Below are positions 26,401 through 38,400 of a DNA stretch of 64,000 nucleotides, one piece after another (positions within the stretch are counted from its first letter, which is position 1; each line of letters starts with the position of its first letter). Origin of the DNA: Euptelea pleiosperma (lineage: Eukaryota; Streptophyta; Magnoliopsida; Ranunculales; Eupteleaceae). The notes beneath the pieces are model-generated. The model saw only the letters and a list, made by a program, of their open reading frames with translations, made no database searches and was not told where the DNA came from. The position numbers were made by a program, and so were the translations under genes. Location of the stretch: assembly GCA_035048495.1 (NCBI GenBank), contig CM068547.1, forward strand, positions 26,791,913 to 26,855,912, written 5' to 3'.

Positions 26401-29400
26401 TAGAGTGTGAGCCATAGCCCTCAATACGTACATGACCATGCATCTGGTATAACAAACCACGGCTAGGAGCACCTTTGAGATATCTCAAAACACGAATGAC
26501 AACTCCCATTGCGAGATCTGAGGCTGTTACAGAAATTGACTTACCACACCAACATCGAAAGAAATATCTGGTCTAATGATGGGGAGGTAATTAACCATGT
26601 CGATCAGTCTCTGATACCTTCCAAGATTATCAAACAATTCTCCCTAATCAATAATAAGCTTCACATTAGGATCCACTAGACTATCTACTAGTTTAGTTCC
26701 TAGTAAACTAGTCTCCTCAAGTAAATCCAGAATATAATTTTGTTGAGAAATAAATTCCGGCCTTTTATTGTGCAACTTCAATACCTAGAAAGTACTTTAG
26801 CTATCCAAGGTCCTTAGTAAGAAATTGTACATAAAGAAACCACTTCAACTTCTCTATACTCTTGACGTCACTACTTGTAATCACAATTTCATCCATAGAG
26901 AAAACTAAAACAATCTTCCCAACCTCAAAACTCCCAGAATACATAGTGGTCTAATTAACATCTTCTCAAACCAAACAGAAGTATGTTATCATATACATAT
27001 TTTTATTCGTATTTTCTACTTTTCTATGAACGAGGGTATATTTGTCATTTGTAGGTTCTCCATATATAATATATTTGGTGGTCATGTGACCTAATCACAT
27101 GACATCCTTCTCTCTCTTCTCTCTTTGACTCTCTAAACCTAACCCTAACCCTAATCACCATTGCAACTTGGTATCAGAGCTAACATTTGAGATCTACAGC
27201 CGGAGAAGATCACCGGAGGAGTGCTGATGCTTCACTGTACAGTACGGCTGACGTCATAGGCCATACGAACACAAATCTCGAGGTGTGTCAGAAGCTTCTC
27301 TCCCTGGTAGATCTTGATTTTTCAGGAATTTTGGTGATTTTTTGGAGCGTTCTTGATGGTTTTTAAGACATCCTTCGAAAAATCGTGATAATTATTTTTT
27401 CGAACCAGCCATAAATCCATTCGATTGGGGGTTTTATGGTGGGGTTCCTTGTTTGTTTCTGATCCCCTACAACCCTAGGGACCTCTCGAACCCATCCATG
27501 TTCAATTCGTGAAGTATTAAAGTTTTTGTGAGGAAAACTCATATCTAAAGTTACCGCCAGCGACTTTTTGGAGGTTTATTGAGCTCTAAACTCAATTTCG
27601 ACCCCCCCTCATCTGCAACTCGACAATCTTTTCTATGTTTTTCAGAAGTATGGGCAGTTTCCTACATCTTTAGGCATTCTCGGTGTCTTTTTAAATGTTT
27701 TTGGGCTTTTTTTGGGCTATCGATTGGATCTTCAAGCTCTTTATTGGTTTCGGTTGGCCTATGGGAGTATCCACCATGGTTTATATTAGATCTATTGTGT
27801 TTCGATCTATCTATGTGCTGCTGCCATAGCTCTTTAGTGTGAATAGCCTCTTCTGATGCATTCTAGAGCTTCGATTGTGTGTTTTTATTGACGACCACGG
27901 AAGGTACCCCCAGAGGAGCTAGAGGGTCTAAGGTGCAACAAGTGATCTATGAGAACCCCGGATTGCAGATTACGTCCGTGAAAATGGGACGAATTATCTG
28001 GAGTGGGCTAGAGCTACACGGTTGTTCATTAGAGACCGTGGGAAGGTGGGACATTGCACAGGTTGCACTACTGAGCCGACTGAGGATGATCCCATGTTTG
28101 AGAAATGGGAAACCGAGAACCTCATAGTCCAATCTTGGGTTCTCAACTCCATGGAAGCCCAAATCGGGGTTTCCTCTTCATGCGTACAGCCCAAAATGTT
28201 TGGGAAACAACCCAAAAGACCTACTCCCAACAGCTAAAACTGGTAGAGCTTACCAATTGAAGTAGAGTATCTCCCGCCTTCGTCAAGGTGACAAGTCCCT
28301 CACCGACTACTTTATGATGCTTCGGAGTATGTGGGAGGAGTTATATTATTATTACTCCTGCCATCCTCCGACCCCAGAGGAAGTGATCATATACCAGAAG
28401 CATGTTGAGGAGGCCCAGGAGGGTCGGATATTTGAGTTCCTCTCAGGACTCAACCCTTCCTATGAGCTGGCCAGGATTAATATCCTTAGCAGCAGGACAC
28501 CTATGCCTACCCTCAGTGAGGTCTACTCGTATGTGCAAAGTGTTATCAGATGCATATTTTATACGTATTAGGTCTTTATGTAAATACCCCTTGGTGTGAG
28601 GGGTATACTTGTCGTTTGTTATTTTGTTATTTCCCTTTCATATAAATACAACTTATGGAGTCATTGTGACCTAAGCACAATAGACATCATTTCTTCTCTC
28701 TTCTTTCTCTCTTCCACAAACCTAACCCTAACCCTAATTCTTCAATTCTACTCTTCAATTCAACTTGGTATCAGAGCTATCTGCCGTCGAGGCTTGCCGG
28801 AGTGTTTTTGGATACAAACCAGAGGCAACCAGACTCCTGCTGACATCATCAGACTGCAAGTTGACATCATCAGCTCCATGGACACAAAAATTGAGGTTTG
28901 CTGAAACCTTCACTAATTGATAGATCTCCTTTTTTCCTGTTTTTTGGGAATTTTTTGGATCCATTTGAGGTGTTTTTTGGCCATTATTCACAAAAATTTT
29001 GCACAAACCAGTTTGTGAGCCAGCTCGATTTTCGACCATTATATGAACTTTTTCGAGGGGTTTCTTGCTTCGTTCTAGTTCCCCCCAATCCAACCGACAT
29101 GTGGATACCTTTCTTGAAAGGATCCATCAAGATTTGAGACTTGTGGGAAGTTTTCTTCCCCAATTAGTTACCGCCGGTGGCTATATTGCCCCCTATATCC
29201 ATCGGTTTGATATAAAATCCCACCTATTCGACTCTAAACACCTTACTTCAGGGTTCTTCTAGTTCTAGGATGTTTTTTTGCACATCTATACCTATTTCCT
29301 CCTTCATCGGGCTACTTATGCTCCATTTTGAGGTTCGTGCGGGTATGTGTTGAGTCTCATTCTCCATCCAACTCCTTTCTCTGGTCTCTTGAGAGATTCT

Positions 29401-32400
29401 TGGGTCCTATATACCCTGTGTTGATGTTCCTACGATCTCTAGTGTGGTTCGTTAGCCTTATTCTGATCCAGGAGTGATTATTTGTGACTTTCCTCTTCGC
29501 CTCTATAGTTGTTCTTGGCCATAGTTCTTCATGGCAGATCTTCCACCTCTTGTGGATACTCCGCCTACCTTGGCTTCTCCTTCCACGTTTGAAGTGAGCA
29601 CGGAAACTCCCTCCACTGGTAGTGGAGGCCCTATGGTGCATCACTTGGCGTATGAGAATCCTAGTTTACAGATCACCTCAGTGAAGTTAGACAGCAAGAA
29701 CTACCTTCGCTGGGCACAGGCTGCACGGCTGTTCATTGGGGGCCGTGGGGAATACAGTTAAGCCTCCCAGGATTGATCCTTTGTATCGTCAGTGGGAGAC
29801 AGATGATCTTACTGTTATGTCATGGCTACTCAACTCTATGGAGCCGGACATCAGCCAGAGTTTCTTATTCATGCGCACAGCTCGAGAGGTTTGGGAGATT
29901 ACACGGAAGACCTTCTCCGAGCAACAGAATGCCGGAGCACATCCCAGATGGAAAACTGCTATGGTCGAGGAGATGCGTGCCTTAGACAAGAATAAGACAT
30001 GGGAGCTTGTTGATTTGCCAAGAGGCAAGAAGCCAGTTGGGTGCAGATGCGTATTCACAGTAAGGTACCAGGCAGATGGGTCAGTTGAGAAGTACAAGGC
30101 CAGATTGGTAGCCAAGGGGTATACTCAGACCTACGGGATTGACTACGTGGAGACCTTTGCACCTGTGGCAAAGATGAACTCTATCAGGGTGTTGTTGTTG
30201 TTAGCAACAAACCAAGCATGGCCTTTGCATCAGCTGGATGTAAAGAATGCTTTCCTTCATGGTGATCTACATGAAGAAGTCTATATGGTATCTCCGTCAG
30301 GATTCAGCCCCCCAGGAGATGGCAGCAAGGTATGTCGACTGAGAAAAGCCCTCTATGGGCTAAAGCAGTCTCCCATAGCTTGGTTCAAGAGGTTCACTCT
30401 AGCAGTAAAGAAGCTGGGGTATACTCAAAGCCAAGCCGATTACACCCTATTTGTAAAGCATCTAGGGAAGAGCACTACTGCTCTTATTGTTATGTGGATG
30501 ACATCATTCTGACAGGGGAATGATGCAGAAAAGGTGTCCAAGCTAAAGAATCATCTAAAAGGGGAATTTGAGACTAAGGATCTGGGGCCCCTCAAGTACT
30601 TTCTCGGCATAGAGGTTGTAAGATCTAATCAAGGGATCTTCATCTCACAACGGAAGTACATCCTAGACCTATTGCAGGACTCTGGCAAGCTGGGAGCTAA
30701 GCCAGTTGAGACTCCTATAGAGCAGAAACACCAGCTGGCTGACTCGACTAGTGAGCCTTTGCAAGATGTGGGAGGTTTTCAGCGACTGGTTTGGAGATTG
30801 ATCTATCTCTCCGTGACTCGACCAGACATTGCCTATGCGGTCAGCGTCATCAGCCAGCACATGCATTCTCCTAGGGAGATCCATTTAGAGGCAACACACA
30901 AGATTCTGAGATATCTCAAATCTGCCCCTGGTCTGTCTTCTCTTCCAGAAGAATGACCACATGAGAGTTGAGTCATATATTGATGTAGATTGGGCAGGGG
31001 ATGATAGGGGTCTACTTCAAGCTATTGCACATTTGTTGGGGGCAATTTGGTTACTTGGAGGACCAAGAAGCAACCTATCGTTGCCAAATCCAGCGCAGAG
31101 GCAGAATTCAGGGCAATGGCCCATGGCCTATGCAAGATACTCTGGTTGAAAATGTTGGTGGCCGAGCTTGGTTTTCTAGTCTTGGGGTCCGTGAGCTTGT
31201 ATTGCGATAACAAGGCTGCTATCAGTATTGCTCATAACCCCGTACAGCATGATCGAGCCAAGCATATTGAAGTGGATCGTCACTTCATAAGGGAGAAGAT
31301 TGTTTCTGGAGAAGTCTGCACTCCATTTGTGAAGACTGATGAGCAAGTAGCGGATGTCTTCACCAAGGGAGTTCCCAGTTGGTAGCTTCACAGATGTTTA
31401 TGCAAGTTGGGCATGCGAGATATCTATGCACCAACTTGAGGGGGAGTGTTATTAGATGCGTATTTCATACGTATAATGTCTTATGTAAATACCCCTTGGT
31501 GTGAGGGGTATATTTGTCTTTTGTTATTTTGTTATTTCCCTTTCATATAAATACAACTTATGGAGTCATTGTGACCTAAGCACAATAGACATCCTTTCTT
31601 CTCTCTTCTCTCTCTTCAACAAACCTAACCCTAACCCGAATTCTTGAATTCTACTCTTCAATTCAACTCAAAGTGAGGAGAGCCGCAGACTATCTCTTCA
31701 GGATGAGTCTCATGTTCACGATCGAACAACGCTTATCACATCTTCACCCACCCCTGATCGGTCTACATTTGCTTCAGCTTCTCAGCCACAACAGCTTTAG
31801 AGGAGTAGGCCCCTTCAGTTCTCGGCTTCGTCATCTGGGCGAGCCTCCTCCTCCAAGGAGAGGCCCAAGTGCGATTTTTTTGGTCGACTTGGCCATGTAA
31901 GGGAGACAAGCTGGAAGTTACATGGTCGACCTCAGTCTTCCGCTCCTCGATCCAGCCAGTCAGGCATTTCTAGGGCCCATTCTGCTAGCACGGATGCTTT
32001 TGCGCCTTCTCAGGGCCAGCTTCTATAGAGCTCTTATTCGATGGCTTCTCCCACTCCTTTGGCAGCTTCTGAGCTTGCAAGCCTTCGACGGTTCCTCTAA
32101 CAACTGGATGGTCCTTCTACCACATCGACCTCATCGTTTGCTCAATCAGGTATCATTAGACCTACCCATCATGTGTTCACTCCTTCATCTAGTCCCACCT
32201 GGATCATTGATTTAGGGGCTTCCTAGCACATGACGGGTACGTCTTCTTTATTTGCCACTTATTCCATTTGTTCTAGACGTGATAAGGTCAAAACTGCAGA
32301 TGGCACCTTATCCACTGGTCCGGGAATGGGGATGTCCTCCCCTCTCCTAAACTTCCACTTTCGTCTGTCCTACATATTCCAAAATTTACATCTAACATAT

Positions 32401-35400
32401 TATATGTGAGTGCTCTGACTAGAAAATTGAACTGCAGTGTGACTTTCTTCCCTTCGTCTTGTGTCTTTCAAGACCTAGAGATGAGGATGACGATTGGCAC
32501 TGGACGTGAGGCCAATGGCCTATACCTTCTGGACTTCTGAGCCCACAACACTGCAGTTATCTCCTAGTAGTAGTAATAGTAGTAGGATAGATTCTGTTTT
32601 ATGTTGGCATGCCCGTCTGGGGCATGTCTCTTTTCAGTACCTAAAACTCTTATTTCCAATTTATTTGTTTCTGTTTTGTTATGACTTGCATTGTGAGACT
32701 TTTGAGTTATCAGAAAACTGTCCAACTACTTATCCCTATAGAGGTAATTGGAGTTCTATTTCTTTTGATCTTGTACTACTTTGTTACTTTTGTTGATGAC
32801 CATACTAGGTGTGCAAAGGTTTATCTCATGAAAACCAAAGATGAGATTCATTTCATCTTTAAAGGTTTTTATAAGATGATCCAAACCAGTATGGTGCCTC
32901 TATCAAGGTCCTTCGTTCTAACCATGGTTTTAAAATTCTCCGAAATTAGGCGAAACTCGACCGAAATTAGCCGAATTTTGAATCACCGAATTAAAACACA
33001 CATGCAGTAAAAAAATTACAAAACTTCGCCGAATTAATTCTCTTAATTCGACAAAATTCGGCTAACTTTGGCTAATTTCTCGAAGTTTAGCCTTTTTCAG
33101 TACAAAAATTACAAAATTCGCTGAATTAATTCGCCAATTTAGAGAAGTTTGGAGAATTTTTGCCAAAACTTTTGTAAAACACACTAATTTTTAAAGATTT
33201 GATAAAACATGCATGATAGAACACTTATAACTCACTATATCCTATAAACAACCATTTAAAATAATCTAAGCAAGATTAATATCATTTCACTCATATTGAC
33301 ACAAGTGTCAAAACTCAAAATTATTGAGATTCTTTTTTTTAAGCAAGTACTAAGATACTAAGTCAAACTCATAAGTAGTACAACACAATTTTTGTACTAA
33401 AAAGGCTAAATTCCAAGAAATTAGCCGAATATGATAAAACAAGCATATTAAAACACATTGACGTTTAAGGATATGATAAAACAAGCACGATATAACACTT
33501 ATAACTCTATCTTCAAAATATCTAAATACTTTAGATACTTGCGTCAATATGAGAAACGCTATTAATCTTGCTTAGATTGCTCCAAATGGTTTTTTTATGA
33601 TCTAATGAGTTATAAGTGCTTTATCATGCTTGTTATCATATCCTTAAACATCAATGTGTTTTACCAACGTTTTGGCAAAAATTCTCAAACTTCTTTAAGT
33701 TGGCGAAGTTTTACAAAAATTCTCTAAATCGAATTGAACTTCCCCGAATTAATTCCGAATTTTAACTGACCGAAGTTCAGGGCGAAATCGAAGTTTAAAA
33801 CCTTGGTTCTGATCAGGGTGGAGAATATATATATGGGGGTCTACATTTTTAGACCATGAGATTTGTCACCAGAATTCCTGCAGCTACACTCCTCAACAAA
33901 ATGGTGTAGCTGAAAGGAAAATGCATCATCTGATTGAGGTAGCTTGATCTCTTTTGATCAGCTCAAATGTCCCCAAATCCTATTAGTCTGATGATGTGTT
34001 GACTGTTGCCTATTTGACTAATAGAATGCCATCTCGTGTGCCTCAATTCAAGTCCTCTCTGCAGGTCCTTGCTCCAAGTTCTTATTCGCGGTTCCTCCTC
34101 GTATTTTTGAGAGTGTATGCTATGCACATATCCTAGGTCCCCATCGTACTAAATTGGATCCAAAGCGCTTAAGTGTGTCTTTCTTGGTTACTCTTCTACC
34201 CAGAAAGGTTATAAGTGTTATTATCCATCATTCGAGAAGAAGTTTGTGTCTATGGATGTTACCTTTCGTGAGGAATTGCATTTTTTCTCCTCCACCTCTT
34301 TTCAGGGAGAGAGTAGCAGTGAAGAGAGGTAGAATGTTCATCTTCCTACTATATCCCTATCTCTTCCTTTAGAGTTTGAAAGGTCTCCGCCTACTCAAAC
34401 TACTAGTGTGATTGATAGTGCTCCTAAAGCTTAGAAGGAGCTCAAAGTCTATAGCACAAGGGAGAAGGCCATAGCTAGTTCAGTACCAGTGGTACCATCC
34501 TTGGATCTAGGTAATCTTTCATCTCTCTCTATATGTAATACCCTGAACTTTTGTCTACGGGTATTAGAGTAATTTACATTTAGAAGGGTATTTTCGACAA
34601 ACGATAAAATTAAAATAATTAATATCTTTGAGTTACACATAAATTGTCTTAATTAAAATTTTTCATAACTTTTAGTCTTTTGAAAATAATGAAAATCTTT
34701 CTTTAATCAAAGACTTGAACTTTAAAGATAAAGAAACTATTTAAATAAATTACCAATGATAATTAATTACACACATAAATAAAGAAAGACTTACTATTCT
34801 CTTTTGAGCAACTATTAAAAATAGAAGAATCTCCTAAAAACCTACAAATTTTCATTTTTTTTCACCATTAGAGAGTTCTCCATTACAAATCGTTGAGAGC
34901 TTTGAGAGTCCTAAAAACACTGTAACGCCTCACCCTTTGAGACTATTCCTTTAGACAAAAATGTTCATACTTTCGAAATGTTCGACATACTCGAATCATG
35001 GCTTCATCCAACGACGATCGGTAAAAACATCCGCGGCTATTTTTTCACCACTTATTCAAGTTTAGATGAAGATCAACAGATGAGGTAAATACACTTACAT
35101 ATTTTAATAGATAATCTCCCTTATTTTACTTTATTAATCATGTTATATGTATGTGCTTAATTGATGATGTTGTGAATATTATTGTGACTCGGATCTAATC
35201 GGATTGGCCGGTGTGCCAAATAAAATGTTATAGATAATGATTTTGTATAATATTGAAGTGTTAGTTCGGGTGTGATCCTAATAAATACCTGCGGAAATAA
35301 AAATTAAGAAGGGCCTGGAGCCTTAGGGTGAAAGACCCCAGACCCCTGCAGAAGAGCCTGGCTACTCCCGGCGTGGGAAGGAGACCTAAAATTGGGTTAT

Positions 35401-38400
35401 AGTTATAATTGTATGAATATAATGATATTGGGCTAATTGTGAGAAAGATTTATTATTCTTAGTTGACGTCACTGGTTTATATTATCTGTTATGCATTGAA
35501 TATGCTATGATTTTTTAGTTAGAATATGCGATATTATTTGTGATATATGTGCGGTGTACAGGGGATTAGTTACTGGGCTTTGGCTCATGGTATTTACCAA
35601 ATATTTCGGATTTAATTGAGGATGGTGTGAATTTCGGAGTTGCGGCGATAGCATGGGAGGATCGGAGGGAGATTTGAGAATGTCGAGATTGATGCGAGAC
35701 TAGAAATTTATTATTTTTATCATTTTTATAGGCTTAATTGCTAAAAACTAACATTGTTTATTATTTAAAACTTCGTTTAATTTTTTGAATCATGCAAATA
35801 ATCAATATTTGACTTCATAGACTATTTGATTTAACTCTTGAGATGTATGGGAACGAATCCTTAACGAATGTATTAAATTTTTTATGGATATGATGTACTT
35901 AGTTACAATTATTTTACTTCACATTTTTTTATAAAATGTCTTATAATCATTTAGAATAACTAATTAAATTTTACTTTTTAAGTTTATAATTTTTACGTAT
36001 TACCCGAGTATCGTAATCGTTATGGCAGATTTCTACGCCAAACTATTAAAATAAAATAGTAAATGATATTTTTAGGCAAAGTGCCTTCACAAAGATGCTT
36101 AAAATGATTTTTTTAATATTAAACCATTAATAAGATAATTTTTCATTGAAATTATATTTTTTCGAAAATTTTACTCCTATACGCATAAATTCTGAAAAGT
36201 TAATTCAAAAAGCTTATCAAACAGAAGTTTCAGCCAAAACGTTTTTACAAAAGATTTTTATTTTAATATATTATGAATTATGGTCATTTTTAAAAATTAT
36301 TTCGAAGTATTTTATTTTTATTTTCATCACACCCTGGATCTTGGGTAAACGGGTCGTTCTTCAGGCATTCGGGTCGGATTTGGGTGCCCGGATTAGGGGC
36401 GTGATACTATACCTGTAATTTATCCTTTTACTGATGATTTTGATCTGCCCATTGCTTTGAGAAAAGGCACCAGGAGTGGTACTCAGCATCCATTGAGCAA
36501 CTGTTTCATATGATGCCTTGTCCCCCTCGTACAAAGCCTTTGTCCCATCTATTTCCACTATTCTTATTCCCTTTCCCGTAGCAGAAGGGTTGGTACACCC
36601 TAGATGGAAAGCTGCTATGGTAGAAGAAATGAGGGCCTTGGACAAGAATAAAACATGGGAGTTCGTCAATTTGCCAAGAGGCAAGAAGCCTGTTGGGTGC
36701 AGATGGGTGTTTACAGTAAAGTACAAGGCAAATGGATCAGTTGAGAAGTACAAAGCAAGATTGGTGTACCCTTTATGTTATTAGGGACCCATTCTATATT
36801 GCAAGGGCATTATTGTCCATGTAAAGTTTTTACATAAATAAAACATTTGGAGTCGTGAGAGACAAGTGCTCTGTTTTTCCTCTCTTCTCTTTCTTCTCTC
36901 TTTTCTCTTGATTCTCCCTTTTCTCTTTCTTCTCTTCCAAATCCTAACCCTAACCAAACCCTAGACTAATAGATTCAACTGTTGTGACCTTTCTATTTTG
37001 TGTACTTGTCTATTTGAAGACATATTGGTATGTAACGAACTTAATTTGGGATTATCTCATGATATAATCATTTCCATTTGTCATTATTGTTGTTTTTTAG
37101 TTGTCCGACTATCAAATACCTACCTTAACATATTATAAACCATTATGGTCATTTATTTTCACACTACATATGGCTATATATATGGCTATATATTATTTTC
37201 ACACCACATTATTTTTATCATTTCCCCACTGGTAAAATTATTTCCACAAAATTTTTCCATTCCTAGGCTGGTCAAAGTAAACTTTGAAATTTATTTCCTC
37301 AAGTCAACCAATAGAACAAGTTTGGATGAAAGGTTCTAAAGGCATTTTTTCATTGCGATCCTTTTGCCGATAGGCTTTGCCTACCTATTTTGTTTATCTT
37401 TCTGTTTTGAGACGTTTTTCCCTAGTTTGTACATTTCTCTAAGTTACTGATACAAGAAAAAAAAAACCTCGTTAGCCATGAAAGTAGGCTATACAGACCG
37501 CATTAAAGATATCGAAAATAACCATATCCCAATTGAAGAAGAAATTATTAGAATGGATTCTTCTTAATTCTTTGAGGATATAAGATCATGAAACAGTGAA
37601 GCTTTAATCTTAACAATTATCACGAACCTGAGATGAGCCTTGACCTTCTGAGTAATCTTGGTTAGGCTGAGTAGAACAACCAACCCAACCGATGGCTGGG
37701 TTGTATTTTTCAGTTTCAAAGAACTCATCTGTTTCAAATTTGTAACCATCAATTTCTTTCTCTTCATTCTTGCTGCCATCATCTATTGACTTCATTTTGT
37801 CACAAGAATCTTTCGGTCTGAGGCACAGATCAAGTATGAAATCTGTATTGTTGCTAACAGATACCAGAGACCGTATAGTTACATATCTGTCACCATCTTT
37901 CACACTTACTTCACTAGCAACAACATCATTGCCTAGCCGCCAACACGCTGCAGGTGCAGCATAGTTTAACCTCACAGTTGTCCAAGGGCCTTCCCTGGTA
38001 GGGCTGATCTGAATTAATCCAGGTTTTCTGTCATTATTTGAGGTTTGCCGATCATTTTCAACTTCAGATATGGGTGAGAGGAGTATGGCACATCTGATTC
38101 TCCCATAGGTCTTCTTACATCTATCTTCTTGAGGCATATTCTGCGAAAACAGTATTATGTTACTAACAGTAGAATTTCATCTGCTTAACTATGCTTTCAA
38201 AAGATATTCATGTAGAAAGAAGACAGCCAACAACATTCAACCAATCTCAAAAGATGGAATAAGGCATGAAATATAAATAATATGGGAGGAGACATTTACC
38301 CCAGATGTGGCTGAGGATAATTCTATCCAAGTCAATTCATTAATAGAATCAGAAGAACTTGAACTGTCATGGAGGTTGCTTGCTATCTGCTTCAGAGGAG

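Larger units (their letters stand above)
28541..31668 (+). mobile_element. Copia-A4, internally deleted, nested in Copia-A2
   Basis: 3128 bp, flanked by perfect CAAAG copies (28536-28540, 31669-31673) inside the gag of Copia-A2. The LTRs are 28541-28765 and 31447-31668. Primer site TGGTATCAGAGC is at 28766-28777. The start of gag is fused straight to reverse transcriptase, so zinc knuckle, protease and integrase are absent. It could move only with proteins from other elements. Confidence 0.9.
26984..36980 (+). mobile_element. Copia-A2, split by three insertions and truncated
   Basis: The 5' LTR is 26984-27168, followed at once by primer site TGGTATCAGAGC (27169-27180). The coding parts are 27890-28540 (gag), 31669-32922 (gag end, protease, pre-integrase), 33806-34533 (integrase) and 36407-36775 (start of RT). 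The inserts are Copia-A4, MITE M4 and a gypsy-like solo LTR. The RT is cut off after YKARLV and followed by an LTR-like block to 36980. No matching target duplication is found. Confidence 0.75.

Noticed and set aside
27141..27160. Interstitial telomere or chromosome-fusion scar
   Set aside because: The CCCTAA string is only about three units and recurs at the same place in every related LTR, so it is part of the LTR.
27169..27180. tRNA-Met gene at TGGTATCAGAGC sites
   Set aside because: These are 12-base primer binding sites next to LTRs. There is no cloverleaf around them.
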